Counted from the first letter of the stretch, positions 26,705 through 36,847 are shown. The stretch is DNA of 64,000 nt from Asticcacaulis sp. (GCA_024707255.1 JANQAC010000001.1:992001-1056000); one strand, 5' to 3'. Numbers and translations are program-made. The notes: generated from the sequence alone by a model not told the origin.

Positions 26705-27151
26705 ATGCAGAAAACCGTTAAAACCTTGACGCAGACTCCGGCATCCTTACTGTTTCTGACGGCCAGCATCCTTGTCCTTTTATACAAGTATGCCGGCAAT
26801 GCCTTTGGTGTTGAGGTGATTTTAAAACAGGGGCTTGGTCCCATCGCCACAGGACTGGTGGCAGCGGCCCTTGCCTGCATGAAACGGCATACATTCATAA
26901 CTCCGGTTGCAGATAAAGCATTTGACACCAGGTTTCTGATTATCGAATGCCTGCGGTATGCCTTGTTAGGCATCACAATGCTGGCTCTGTGCATCCTGAT
27001 ATTTGCTCCAAAATTCCACATGCTCAGCATCGAAACAGTGGCGCGGAGTTCTGCGCTTACAGTCATCATTGGTTTTATGATCGCATTTGCATTAGGCATG
27101 AAGCGCACGATGCTGCTCAAAAAATACGCACAGGCTTCGCCTAAATCCTAA
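26705..27151 (+). CDS. Hypothetical four-helix membrane protein
   Basis: The 148-residue product shows four hydrophobic helices, at about residues 14-34, 44-60, 78-102 and 115-133. The positive charges near MKRHTF and MKRTMLLKK probably face the cytoplasm. I do not recognise the family. Base composition is less GC-rich than the neighbours. It starts 29 bases after the Lrp-type gene, so they may be co-transcribed. Confidence 0.7.
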   Translation: MQKTVKTLTQTPASLLFLTASILVLLYKYAGNAFGVEVILKQGLGPIATGLVAAALACMKRHTFITPVADKAFDTRFLIIECLRYALLGITMLALCILIFAPKFHMLSIETVARSSALTVIIGFMIAFALGMKRTMLLKKYAQASPKS

Positions 27152-27173
27152 GGCCTGCGAGGAAATCATTCAT

Positions 27174-28449
27174 ATGCGCTTTTCGATTCCAATCGCTTTA
27201 GCCTCCCTGCTGCTCTCTGTTTCGGCCGCATCCGCCCAGGCCCAGACGGTTGACCCCGCCTCCGATCTCGGCCAATTCCGCACCCTTCGCGGCGACGGCA
27301 TGACCGCGTTCGACAAGGGCGACACTGCCACCGCTCTGGACGATTTCGACAAGGCCCAGGCCATCCTGCCGGATTCGCCCTCCATTCCGCTGCTGCGCGC
27401 CCAGGTCTTCCTGGCGCAGAAGCGCAAGCCGGAGGCCAGGGCTGCCCTGCTCGATTACCTGAAACGCGGCAACCTGCTCGATCTCGCCAAAAACAGCGAT
27501 TTCAACGCCATATGGGACGCTGACCTCGAAAACCAGCTTCAGCTCAACCAGACGCCGGTAGGCGACATGGAGGGGCTGACCGCGCTCAAGGGTTTCAATA
27601 TCGTCGAAGGGCTGGCCTATCTGCCGGACCAGCAGCAGCTTTACCTGACCAGCCTTCATGACGGCAAGGTCATCGCCCTGTCGCCCGAAGGGGCGCGCGA
27701 TGTCATCAATTTCCGGCCGGGCGTCGCCGCCTATGGTCTGGGCCTGCGCGACGGCACGCTTTACGCCGCCACGGTCCACAGCCGCCTGACCGAGGGCTAT
27801 GATGCGGCCAAGCCGATCAATTCCAAGATCGTCGCCTTCAGCGCCGCCGATGGCAAGGTGCTGAGAGCGGTCAGCGATCCGGCAAAGAAGGACCGCGAAT
27901 TCGGCCACCTGCTGCTGGGCCGTGACGATCTCTATGTCACCGATACCGTGCATGGCGAGGTGCTGCGCCTGACCGGCTATGGCGATACGCTGGAAACCCT
28001 GATCCCCGAAGGCTATATGGACAGTCCGCAGGGCCTGGCCGAAAACGCCGACGCCACGGCCCTGATGGTGACGGATTTCACCTCCGGTCTTTACCGCGTC
28101 GACCTGACCACCGGCGCCATGGCGCGCCTGCTGCCGCCGGCGGATGGCAACCTGCTGGGCATCACCTCGCTCAGCCGCTATGGCAATGACCTGATCGCCG
28201 TGCAGAACGGCCTGAAGCCCAACCGCATCCTGCGCCTGCATATGTCCGCCGACTGGAACCGAGGTGGACTCGGTCGAACTCCTGCTGCGGTCGCCGAAGC
28301 TGCTTTCCCAGCCGACCCAAGGCACGGTGGCGGGTGACGAGTTCGTCTTCGTCGCCGACAGCCAGTGGAGCAATCTCGACGATCAGGGCAATGCGAAATC
28401 CGATGCCCCCGCCCCGGCTGTGATCGGCGTGATCAAGCTGAAGCCGTGA
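27174..28449 (+). CDS. Exported TPR plus SMP-30/NHL-like beta-propeller protein, frameshifted in this sequence
   Basis: A signal peptide (SAASAQAQ) is followed by a TPR-like helical part (residues 35-110, MTAFDKGDTATALDDFDKAQAILPDSPSIPLL). A beta-propeller of the SMP-30/gluconolactonase type follows (NIVEGLAYLPDQQQLYLTSLHDGKVIALSP, MDSPQGLAENADATALMVTDF). The frame breaks after MSADW. Removing one A of the pair at 28257-28258 restores TEVDSVELLLRSPKLLSQP and a normal end, KLKP, at 28449 for about 424 residues. A lactonase or sugar-binding role is possible but not shown. Confidence 0.75.
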
Positions 28450-28482
28450 AGACAACCTAGGCGGAAGGGGGATTATGTCTTA

Positions 28483-29787
28483 TCAAGGCTTCGGATTGAG
28501 GATCGTATAGGATCGCCCATACTGACGGCCCGTTGTCCTCAGAATCCAATCGCCCGTAAGCTTGAAATAACCATCGGTAACGCGCATATTTACACGACTT
28601 CCATCCGGCTTTTCAATGAATTCGTACATGCCGTGATCCGTTTCCGGGAATATATATACATCGAAAGGCTTTCCCCGTTTTTTGAAGTCGCCTAATGAAG
28701 CGACCGTCTGATCAATTGGCGCCTCACGATCTTTCCCGGCGATAGCCCACAGCAACGGTACGTCCAGCCGGTTCAGAACGGAAGCGGCGTCATAATCCCA
28801 GATAATTTCCAGGTTATCGAACAAGGCCCGGCCTACGCGGCGCAGATCGCTCTCGCTCATCCGCAACATGTCGCCGCTGTATTCCCCCTGAATCCGGCCT
28901 GCCCACTGTTTAACGCCGACCTCTTTTCGCAGCGCCTCCAGATCTTCGAAGCCCGATGTAAAATGAGAGGAAACAATCCGTGCGGTGGCTATGGAAAGCC
29001 GCCTGATCTGTTCCTTTTCGTGACTGGTCAAGCCGAACGCCTCTGCCTCCAAAAGCATCTGGTCACGATCCTCATCAATCGGGGAGACGACCAATCCAAA
29101 TCCAACAGCAACAAAATCGACCTTCGACCGTGTCGCGGCCAGCGGCGCCACCCAGCCGCCCTGACTTTGCCCCCAATATCCAGCTCGATCAAAACGCCCG
29201 CGCATCATGGCCTGGGCCTGGGCCATCGCGGCGGCCGCGTCATCGGCAAGCAGCTCGAAATTCTGCGTATAAAAGCCGCCGGACTGTCCGGTGCCCCTTT
29301 TGTCATATGTGAAGACGGCGATGCCTCGTGCCGCGAGCAGGTAGGCGCGATTATTGTCGACCGCCGCTTCGGTTTCCGATCCCTGAACCATTACGACCAG
29401 GGGCATTACAGATGGCGCCCCCTGTCCTAGCGGTTCAAGCAGTTCGCCGACAAGCGTGGCTCCCGGCACCTGGATGTCTTTGCGCGTCCGCTTAAACTCG
29501 CGTCTGTCAAGGCGGATATGGCCAGCATTCTCGGTCGTTAGCAAAACGTATCCATCGCCACAGACAACGGCACTTGTGCCCGATAGCGTGCTGCCGTACC
29601 TGCCATCCAGCGTCAGATATCCCAGGCCGGGAGAGGGTATAAAATCCTTCGGCTGGAGCACGACGATATCCTGATCCGCTGCACCATAGGCGCCGGCCTC
29701 ACATCCGGACTCTGCGGACCAGGCCCTGGACGTCATTGCCAGCGCAAGCCATGCGACCGTAAGTATGTATTTAAACAGGTAGCGCAA
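28483..29787 (-). CDS. Exported alpha/beta hydrolase (serine esterase type)
   Basis: The 434-residue protein has a signal peptide ending near SRAWSAES. The hydrolase fold shows VFTYDKRGTGQSGG for the oxyanion region, nucleophile Ser in YWGQSQGGWVAPL, acidic residue in IAGKDREAP and histidine in PETDHGMYEF. This is an intact triad. The family covers secreted esterases and peptidase-like hydrolases; the substrate is unknown. It follows the amidohydrolase on the same strand after 35 bases, so both may act on the same exported substrate. Confidence 0.85.
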   Translation of the reverse strand: MRYLFKYILTVAWLALAMTSRAWSAESGCEAGAYGAADQDIVVLQPKDFIPSPGLGYLTLDGRYGSTLSGTSAVVCGDGYVLLTTENAGHIRLDRREFKRTRKDIQVPGATLVGELLEPLGQGAPSVMPLVVMVQGSETEAAVDNNRAYLLAARGIAVFTYDKRGTGQSGGFYTQNFELLADDAAAAMAQAQAMMRGRFDRAGYWGQSQGGWVAPLAATRSKVDFVAVGFGLVVSPIDEDRDQMLLEAEAFGLTSHEKEQIRRLSIATARIVSSHFTSGFEDLEALRKEVGVKQWAGRIQGEYSGDMLRMSESDLRRVGRALFDNLEIIWDYDAASVLNRLDVPLLWAIAGKDREAPIDQTVASLGDFKKRGKPFDVYIFPETDHGMYEFIEKPDGSRVNMRVTDGYFKLTGDWILRTTGRQYGRSYTILNPKP

Positions 29788-29822
29788 AATCTAATCCCCT
29801 CTGCGTTCATAACGGCGGCTGA

Positions 29823-31284
29823 TCAGTTTTCCGCCGCATCCTTCGCCGCCCTGGCCAGCCGCATCCGCAGATCTTCGGCCGAATGCCATTTCCCGTGGGT
29901 GAAAACGCCCTGCACATCTTCCGCATTATGGATATCGGTCAATGGATTGGCGCCGAGCAATATAAAATCCGCGCGTTTGCCGACTTCTATCGTGCCGGCC
30001 TCATCGAATTCACCCAGATACCTGGCAGAATTTACCGTTGCCGCCTGCAGCGTCTGAAAAGGTGTCAATCCGGCTTTTACCAGGAGTTCCATTTCCTGAT
30101 GTTGCGCAAAGCCGGGCGTCAGCGCCCCGAAGGCATCGGAACCGATCAGCAGGGGGACGCCGGCCTCGTGAAGCTCTTTGATCAGGGTGAGCAGGATATC
30201 GATATTATGATCGAAATGATCCTTCAAGCTGGACGGATCACCCACGGATTTCAGAAAGGTTGAGAAAACGGGCACCAATCCGGAGCGATATTCATTTTTA
30301 TCCTTGTCCAGGCTTTCGCGGCGCATCGATTCCGGCAGGTATTTCAAACGCGGATCGTGAGCCAGTTCGGCGAAGGAATCATCTGAGACATAGGTCGGGA
30401 TCATGGCATAGATGATAAGCGTAGGATCCCAGTATACGCCGGAACCGGCGATGTCCTTCACGATTTCGGCGCGATATTCATGGTCTTCGAGATGAGAAAT
30501 ATTGTGATAATAGGCCGTCAGGTAGTTATTGATGTTGCCGTTTTCCTCGACGCCAAATTTGGCTTCCTGCCCAAAGCTTGAATCGCGTGAGATATAGAGG
30601 AGTTCCTCGATATGCTCGACGCAATCCATGCGCAATGTCTGCGCCAGCGGCATCATGTGCTGGCCGTGCCCCCTGATGCGGAATCCTCTTTGCCGTGCGC
30701 CCGTGATCAGGGCGTCATAAATGTCGGGCGGCAGGTCGCCATGAATCTTGATGGCGTCATAATGGCGCTCGCCATTTTCCTGAAGGATGGCATCCACGTC
30801 CTTCACTGACTTGAACATGTAGCTTTCAAGCTGTGGGCCGCTCACCAGATAACGGGGGCCTTCCATTGTGCCAGCCTCTATGCTTGCGCGCAGAGCCAGA
30901 TGATCAATTTTACCGTTCCCGTCGGCTGTGCCCATATTGAATACAGTTGTGACACCGGAGGCCAGGTTCAGGTCAAAAAAATCCTGAGGCGGCATTCGCA
31001 GGTGAACATGCATATCCGACAGGCCGGGCATCAGGAACTGGCCGTGGCCATCTATATGTCTGGCATCGGGATAAAGGTCTGACTGCCCCCCCTTAACAAT
31101 TGCGATTATCTTGCCGCCGCCCACAACCACCGACATGTCTGCCTGGGCAATGTCCCTGGTCATGGGAATGACGGTAACATGGTCAAAAACCAAATCCGCC
31201 TCCACTTTGTCCGTCGCCTGTGCAGCGCCTGGGAGAATGCCGATTGCCAGAAAAAAAAATGGTAATACTTAGTCTTTGAAACAT
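29823..31284 (-). CDS. Exported amidohydrolase, frameshifted within the signal peptide
   Basis: The metal-dependent amidohydrolase core shows MPGLSDMHVHLRM for the first two histidines. Others follow in RIRGHGQHMMP and MDCVEHIEELLY, the conserved Asp in LLIGSDAFGALTPGF, and GTIEVGKRADFILLGANPL at the end. The open frame begins only at 31205, but a good ribosome site and ATG lie at 31284. From there MFQRLSITIFF leads into a run of nine T (minus strand; A at 31251-31259). With eight T it continues LAIGILPGAAQATDKVEADLVF, a normal signal peptide. This is a sequencing error or a slippage switch. The family includes prolidases and imidazolonepropionase-like enzymes; the substrate is unknown. Confidence 0.82.
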
Positions 31285-31588
31285 GTATATCTTCTCCCCC
31301 ATGTAATACCCGCTCATCAGCCATGTAGTATTATTGGAAACATTATTTTTATATTGCTCGAAGTTATGCTCACCTCCAGCACCAGTCAAATTAACCTTTG
31401 TCCATGCTTTGAGACATGCCCCCGCTAAATTTTGACGTAGCGTTGCGATGCCAGACTTATGCAGAAGGCAATGCATAATGGCGGGCGTGATCGCCCTGCA
31501 AACTCTGGACGAACGGGCGGTGTCCCTGTAGAGGGCTGCCCGATGCCGCGCACATCGCTGACGGCCGTGCCCCATATCTGAGTAAGTA
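31285..31588. other. Intergenic region between divergent genes
   Basis: These 304 bases separate the amidohydrolase (minus) from the ABC-F gene (plus). The 31290-31440 part is AT-rich and probably holds the amidohydrolase promoter. GGGGGAGAA read on the minus strand just above 31290 is the ribosome site for ATG 31284. I see no gene, RNA or convincing operator. Confidence 0.5.
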
Positions 31589-33217
31589 ATGATCCGTCTC
31601 GACAATATCAGCAAGCAGAACGGCCACCAGATCCTGTTCATCGATGCCTCCATGGGCATTCAGAAAGGCGAGAAGGTCGGGCTGGTCGGGCCGAATGGCG
31701 CGGGCAAGACCACGCTTTTCCGCATGATCACTGGCCAGGAACAGCCGGATGACGGGCTGGTCGGCATCGATCCCGGCCTGACGATCGGCTATTTCAGCCA
31801 GGAGGTCGGCGAGATGTCGGGCCAGAGCGCCGTGGCCGCCGTGATGGATGGCGTTGGTCCGGTCAGTGCGCTGGCCGCCGAGATGGCGCAACTGGAAGCC
31901 GCCATGGCCGATCCGGATCAGGCGGATGGGTTTGACGCCATTATCGAGCGCTATGGCGACGTGCAGGCGCGTTTCGAGGAACTGGACGGTTACTCAGTGG
32001 AAGCGCGGGCACGCGAGGTGCTGGCGGGCCTGAGTTTCAGTCAGGAGCGCATGGATGGCGATGTCGGGCTTCTTTCCGGCGGCTGGAAGATGCGCGTGGC
32101 CCTGGCCCGCATCCTGCTGATGCGCCCGGATGGGATGCTGCTCGACGAACCCTCCAACCACCTCGATCTCGAAAGCCTGATCTGGCTGGAAAGCTTCCTC
32201 AAGAATTACGACGGCGCCCTGCTGATGACCTCGCACGACCGTGCCTTCATGAACCGCATCATCGGCAAGGTGGTGGAAATCGATGGCGGCTCGCTCATCA
32301 CCTATTCCGGCGATCTCGATTTCTACGAACAACAGCGCGCCCTCACCGAAGCCCAGCGCCAGGCGCAATATGAGCGCCAGCAGGCCATGCTGGCCAAGGA
32401 AATCAAGTTCATCGAGCGCTTCAAGGCGCGGGCCAGCCACGCCGCGCAGGTGCAGAGCCGGGTCAAGAAGCTCGACAAGATCGAGCGGGTCGAGGCGCCA
32501 CGCCGCCGCCAGACTATCCAGTTTGAATTCCGCTCACCGCCGCGGTCGGGCGATGACGTTCTGAACCTGCGCAATGTCCACAAGAGCTATGGCAGCCAGT
32601 CGATCTATTCCGGGCTGAATTTCCTGGTGCGCCGCAAAGAGCGCTGGTGCGTGCTGGGCGCCAATGGCGCGGGCAAATCCACCCTGCTCAAGCTGGTGGC
32701 CGGCGACACGAAACCCGATCAGGGCTCGGTCGGTGTCGGGGCCAGCGTGAAAATGGGCTATTTCGCCCAACACTCCATGGACCTGCTGGACGGCGAGGAG
32801 ACGATTTTCGAGTCGCTGGATGGCTCCTTCCCGCAGGCCGGCCAGGGGGCGCTGCGTACCCTGGCTGGCTGCTTCGGCTTCTCCGGCGATGATGTCGAAA
32901 AGCCCTGCCGAGTGCTCTCCGGCGGCGAAAAAGCACGCCTGGTCATGGCCAAGATGCTGTTCGATCCGCCCAACCTGCTGGTGCTCGACGAACCGACCAA
33001 CCACCTCGACATGGCGACCAAGGAAATGCTGGTGGCGGCCCTGGCCGATTTCGAGGGCACCATGCTGTTCGTCTCGCATGACCGCCATTTCCTGGCGGCG
33101 CTGTCAAACCGCGTGCTGGAGCTGACACCGGAAGGCGTGCATCGCTATGAAGGCGGCTACAGCGAATATGTGGCGCGCACGGGCCAGGAAGCGCCCGGCC
33201 TGCATCCCGGCGGATAA
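31589..33217 (+). CDS. ABC-F family ATPase (ribosome-associated)
   Basis: The 542-residue protein has two ATPase domains and no membrane part. The first has GPNGAGKTT, LLSGGWKMRVALARIL and LLDEPSNHLD. The second has GANGAGKST, VLSGGEKARLVMAKML and LLVLDEPTNHLD. A charged linker of about 80 residues (from EAQRQAQYERQQAMLAKEI to VEAPRRRQTIQ) joins them and enters the ribosomal E site in this family. It resembles the YkpA/YbiT and Uup branches. Known members relieve stalled ribosomes or gate translation; a resistance role is not indicated. Confidence 0.92.
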   Translation: MIRLDNISKQNGHQILFIDASMGIQKGEKVGLVGPNGAGKTTLFRMITGQEQPDDGLVGIDPGLTIGYFSQEVGEMSGQSAVAAVMDGVGPVSALAAEMAQLEAAMADPDQADGFDAIIERYGDVQARFEELDGYSVEARAREVLAGLSFSQERMDGDVGLLSGGWKMRVALARILLMRPDGMLLDEPSNHLDLESLIWLESFLKNYDGALLMTSHDRAFMNRIIGKVVEIDGGSLITYSGDLDFYEQQRALTEAQRQAQYERQQAMLAKEIKFIERFKARASHAAQVQSRVKKLDKIERVEAPRRRQTIQFEFRSPPRSGDDVLNLRNVHKSYGSQSIYSGLNFLVRRKERWCVLGANGAGKSTLLKLVAGDTKPDQGSVGVGASVKMGYFAQHSMDLLDGEETIFESLDGSFPQAGQGALRTLAGCFGFSGDDVEKPCRVLSGGEKARLVMAKMLFDPPNLLVLDEPTNHLDMATKEMLVAALADFEGTMLFVSHDRHFLAALSNRVLELTPEGVHRYEGGYSEYVARTGQEAPGLHPGG

Positions 33218-33277
33218 GGGGAGCTGTCCGCATATGGACGAAGCCTTGACCAGATAATTTTACCTGTCAAATTGTTA

Positions 33278-33295
33278 CCATATATGCAAATATGG
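33278..33295. promoter_or_regulatory. Palindrome upstream of the GH95 gene
   Basis: CCATAT (33278-33283) and ATATGG (33290-33295) are inverted around six bases, 28 bases before the fucosidase ATG. The position suits a repressor site for a sugar-responsive regulator, but no regulator gene adjoins it. Confidence 0.35.
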
Positions 33296-33322
33296 CCGCA
33301 ACAACAGGGATGAAGAACCGAA

Positions 33323-35716
33323 ATGGGACAGACGCCGACCGACTCCGCGGGGCTGATCAGCCGCCGACACATGCTCACCGGTTCGCTGGCGCTCAGCCTC
33401 CTGCCGGCCCTGGCTCAGGCTCAGGCGCATGACAGCGGGTTTACAGGCTCCAGACCGACCAAACGCCTGTCCTTTCAAAAGCCGGCCACGCACATGATGG
33501 AGGCCCTGCCAGTCGGGAACGGGCGCATGGGCGCGATGGTCTATGGCGGCGTGGCAACCGAGCGTTTGCAACTCAACCATATCGAACTCTGGGCCGGTCG
33601 CGGCGTGGACGACAATCCGCGCGGCGTTCCGGATGTCCTGCCAGAGATCCGTCGCCTGTTATTTGCCGGCCAGAGAGCGGAGGCTGAAAAGCTGGCTCAG
33701 AGCCGGATGATGCCCCGGATGAATTTCGAGGACTACGGCTCCTATCAGATGCTGGGTAATCTGACGCTCGCATTTGATCATGGCGATGTGGCGACCGATT
33801 ACGTGCGCTATCTGGATATGTCCGAAGCTATGGCCGTGACAGAATATGTTATCGATGGCGCCCATTATCGCCGCTCGGTGATCGCCTCCTTCCCCGACAA
33901 GGCCATTCTGATTCGCCTGGAAACAACGGCGAAAGCGGGACTCAACCTTACGCTCAACCTGTCGCGCACCCAGGATGCACAGGTGTCGCACCAGGGCGAC
34001 CACCTACAGTTGGCCGGAAAACCCCAGCCATTTGGCGTGACCTTCGCGGCTTGCCTCACTTGTACGCTGGACGGCGGATCAATAGAGCCGATCGATGGTG
34101 GCTACCGGATTAAAGGCGCGCGGAGCGTCCTTATCCGCATTACGGGCGAGACGGACCTCTTCCAGCCCGATCCCGCCGGCCGGGCACGGGCGGCGATGAC
34201 GGCCGCCAAAGCGAAAACCTGGAAACAGACCGTGTCCGGGCAGCGCGCGGACCACAAGGCGCTGTTTGACCGGATCGACCTGTCGCTGGCGCCGGCCGCC
34301 GACGCCGCAACGATCGATAATTCGCTTGTTGAATCCTATTTCAATTTCGGCCGCTACCTGTTCATTTCGTCCTGCCGGCCGGGCTCGCTGCCCCCCAACC
34401 TGCAGGGCCTGTGGTGCGATGGCTTTGCGCCCCCGTGGCAGTGCGACTATCACATCAACATAAATCTGCAGATGAATTTCTGGCCGGCCGAGGTCTGCGG
34501 TCTGGGAGACCTGCATCAAAGCCTGTTCGATTATGCCCGGCGGCTAAAGCCCTTCGGCGAAAGGACGGCCAAAACGGTCTATGACTGCAATGGCATGGTC
34601 GCACACTATACGACCAACCCCTGGGGTCACACGGCGCAGGACGGCAATACGCAATACGGCCTGTGGCCGGAAGGGCTGGCCTGGCTGTCGCTCCATTTCT
34701 GGGAACATTATCTCTTCACGCGTGACGATCAGTTCCTTGCCGATCAGGCTTACCCCTTCCTTCGCTCGGCCGCGGACTTCACCCTCGACTATCTGGTCGA
34801 GCATCCTGTAACCGGCAAACTGGTCACCGGCCCGACCGTTTCCCCGGAAAACGGATACCGCCTGCCTGACGGCACGGTGGCCTATGTCGACATGGGGCCG
34901 ACCATGTCGCAATCCATGGCCTTCACGGTCCTGACCCATGCCTCACAGGCGGCTCAGGCCCTGTCGATCGACGTCGATTTCGTCGCACGCTGCCAGACGA
35001 CCATAGCCCGGCTTGACCGCATGAAGATCGGCGCCGACGGACGCGTGCTGGAATGGAGCGAGCCACTGGCGGAAGGGGAGCCGGGACACCGCCATATTTC
35101 CCACCTGTTCGGACTTTACCCAGGGATCGAAATTGATCCGGCGCGCACACCGGACCTGGCGACGGCGGCCCGTAAGACGATCGAGGCGCGCTTGCAGCAC
35201 GGCGGCGGCCAGACGGGCTGGAGCGCCGCCTGGCTCACCATGTATCGCGCCAGGCTGGGCGATGCCCCTGAAGCTCATGCCATGCTGCAAAAGCTGCTCA
35301 CCGATTCCACCGCGCCAAATCTGTTCGATACCCACCCCGGCGATCCGGACCCGATATTCCAGATCGACGGTAATCTGGGCGCCACGGCGGCAATCCTGGA
35401 AATGCTGGTGCAAAGCCACACGGATGAACTGCGCCTGCTGCCGGCCCTGCCTGCGGCGTGGGCCAACGGACAGGTCAAAGGCGTCAGGTGTCGTGGCGGG
35501 GTGGCGCTTGATATGCAATGGCGCAACGGCCTCGTCACGTCGCTGACCTTGCGCCCAACCCGCGATCTGGCGGTGAAACTCGCACTGCCGAAGGGACAGG
35601 CGCTGCACGGTCCATCCGGCGTAAACACTGGTATCAGTACTGGGCATGGCGAAGCGATATCCCTGCGCGCCGGCCGAACCTATCACTTCCAGCCAGATAC
35701 CACCCGGTTTCTCTGA
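33323..35716 (+). CDS. Exported GH95 alpha-L-fucosidase
   Basis: The 797-residue protein starts with a twin-arginine-like leader (ISRRHMLTGSLALSLLPALAQA), so Tat or Sec export to the periplasm is likely. The GH95 N-terminal beta domain shows EALPVGNGRMGAMVYGG and LQLNHIELWAGRGVDDNPRG. The (alpha/alpha)6 catalytic barrel shows LPPNLQGLWCDGFAPPW, YHININLQMNFWPAEVC and HTAQDGNTQYGLWPEGLAWL. GH95 enzymes remove terminal alpha-1,2-fucose, or in some members galactose, from glycans by inversion. The length fits the family. A TonB receptor and a GH3 enzyme elsewhere suggest a plant or mucin glycan diet. Confidence 0.93.
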   Translation: MGQTPTDSAGLISRRHMLTGSLALSLLPALAQAQAHDSGFTGSRPTKRLSFQKPATHMMEALPVGNGRMGAMVYGGVATERLQLNHIELWAGRGVDDNPRGVPDVLPEIRRLLFAGQRAEAEKLAQSRMMPRMNFEDYGSYQMLGNLTLAFDHGDVATDYVRYLDMSEAMAVTEYVIDGAHYRRSVIASFPDKAILIRLETTAKAGLNLTLNLSRTQDAQVSHQGDHLQLAGKPQPFGVTFAACLTCTLDGGSIEPIDGGYRIKGARSVLIRITGETDLFQPDPAGRARAAMTAAKAKTWKQTVSGQRADHKALFDRIDLSLAPAADAATIDNSLVESYFNFGRYLFISSCRPGSLPPNLQGLWCDGFAPPWQCDYHININLQMNFWPAEVCGLGDLHQSLFDYARRLKPFGERTAKTVYDCNGMVAHYTTNPWGHTAQDGNTQYGLWPEGLAWLSLHFWEHYLFTRDDQFLADQAYPFLRSAADFTLDYLVEHPVTGKLVTGPTVSPENGYRLPDGTVAYVDMGPTMSQSMAFTVLTHASQAAQALSIDVDFVARCQTTIARLDRMKIGADGRVLEWSEPLAEGEPGHRHISHLFGLYPGIEIDPARTPDLATAARKTIEARLQHGGGQTGWSAAWLTMYRARLGDAPEAHAMLQKLLTDSTAPNLFDTHPGDPDPIFQIDGNLGATAAILEMLVQSHTDELRLLPALPAAWANGQVKGVRCRGGVALDMQWRNGLVTSLTLRPTRDLAVKLALPKGQALHGPSGVNTGISTGHGEAISLRAGRTYHFQPDTTRFL

Positions 35717-36126
35717 CGGTTAGCCTCCGTGGCGGCACTTCCCGGATCGGTGACCAAAACGTGATCCATTTACCGCTTGCCAATTCAAAAATGCGACTTA
35801 TTCTCAATTGCAGAACTGGAGTTAGCCTGATGATGTTACTGAGTCTCGGACCGGACGCCCTGGTCGCCCTTTTGCGCACACATGACCGCCGGACCGCGCC
35901 CAACAATCGGTGTCTGTTCGCGGAAACCGTCACTGAGTCACCTCGGAAGTCCGGCCAGTCGTCCGCATTTCCTTCATTTTTACAATCGTCTAATTAGTTA
36001 ACAAATTATTATTGTCATCCGACCGCCTCTGTGGCAAATCTGGCACCGGCCTTGCGTGACCCCCACGCAAAGGGTTTGAGACTGTACCGAAAACGGACAG
36101 CCGGCCCGCAGGCTTAAGGTGTGGAA
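35717..36126 (+). other. Intergenic region with a sigma-54 promoter
   Basis: No gene is supported in these 410 bases. Open frames here have no recognisable protein. The AT-rich stretch at 35975-36015 (TAATTAGTTAACAAATTA and around it) could bend or bind IHF. It precedes a consensus sigma-54 promoter at 36041-36055, as is common in such regulatory regions. Confidence 0.55.
36041..36055 (+). promoter_or_regulatory. Consensus sigma-54 (RpoN) promoter
   Basis: TGGCAC-CGGCC-TTGC matches the TGGCAC-N5-TTGC consensus at every position. The predicted start is near 36068, about 59 bases before the ATG of the secreted protein gene at 36127. It is the best sigma-54 match in the window, and it is not next to a flagellar gene. 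Confidence 0.78.
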
Positions 36127-36651
36127 ATGCGTATGCGAACCGTTGTTTTGGGAACTCTTCTGGCCGGTCTGGCCGCCGGCGGCCTGATGATCGCCAGCTT
36201 GGCGAATGCCTCCACCCTGACACCCGATTTCAATAGTTTCAGCCGCTCCGGCCAGTCCATCGCGCGCAGCGGTGATTTCGACGGCGACGGCCGCACCGAC
36301 GAGCTCTACATGGTCAGCGAAGCCGATACCGGCCGCGTCGCTATCCATGTCCGTCTGAATACAGTCAAAGGCGAGCAGGATATCCGCGTCACCAGCATCG
36401 ACAGCGGCAACACCACGCCTAACCTGCATGTCGCCGCTGCCGGCGTCTATCAGGCCGATTGCGGCACCTACACCACCGATTGCGCCGCCACCGGCATCCG
36501 CACCACGCAGGACAGCCTGATTCTCGGCCTCGACGGCGACACCACCGTGCTTCTGCACTGGCAGGGCGATCATTTTGAAACCGATTTCATCAGAAATGAC
36601 GAAGCCCGCATGGCGCGCGCCTTTTCCGCGCTCTACGCCCTCAATCACTGA
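36127..36651 (+). CDS. Secreted protein with FG-GAP-like motif, sigma-54 controlled
   Basis: ATG 36127 is preceded by AAGG (36115-36118); GTG 36121 and ATG 36133 are also in frame. The product has 174 residues with a signal peptide ending near LANAST. One clear calcium-loop or FG-GAP-like element, RSGDFDGDGRTDELYMVSE, sits near residues 48-64. A cysteine pair lies in YQADCGTYTTDCAATG. I do not recognise a family beyond that. The consensus sigma-54 promoter upstream suggests control with late flagellar, stalk or surface genes. Confidence 0.7.
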   Translation: MRMRTVVLGTLLAGLAAGGLMIASLANASTLTPDFNSFSRSGQSIARSGDFDGDGRTDELYMVSEADTGRVAIHVRLNTVKGEQDIRVTSIDSGNTTPNLHVAAAGVYQADCGTYTTDCAATGIRTTQDSLILGLDGDTTVLLHWQGDHFETDFIRNDEARMARAFSALYALNH

Positions 36652-36690
36652 CCTCGGCAATAAATAAATACAAACAAGGAGATGGCCGGG

Positions 36691-36710
36691 CCGCCTTATT
36701 TATAAGGCGG
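36691..36710. terminator. Hairpin after the secreted protein gene
   Basis: CCGCCTTA (36691-36698) pairs with TAAGGCGG (36703-36710) around TTTA, 40 bases after the stop. No T tract follows, so termination strength is uncertain. Confidence 0.4.
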
Positions 36711-36731
36711 TAAGATAAGCCTGCGCGCCAT

Positions 36732-36751
36732 ATTATCTTTGCATTATCTTT
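36732..36751. promoter_or_regulatory. Phased direct repeat upstream of the HxlR gene
   Basis: ATTATCTTT occurs at 36732-36740 and 36743-36751, 11 bases apart, about one helical turn. An inverted partial copy, AAGATAA, lies at 36712-36718. This could be the autoregulatory site of the HxlR-type gene 97 bases downstream. Confidence 0.4.
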
Positions 36752-36847
36752 CATTCTCCACCTATTGTTAAAATTATTTTGCTTGGTTATGCGCCGCCGG
36801 CATGGCTAGAATGCTTCGCAATAACCGAAAAAGTAAGAGTTTCAGAG

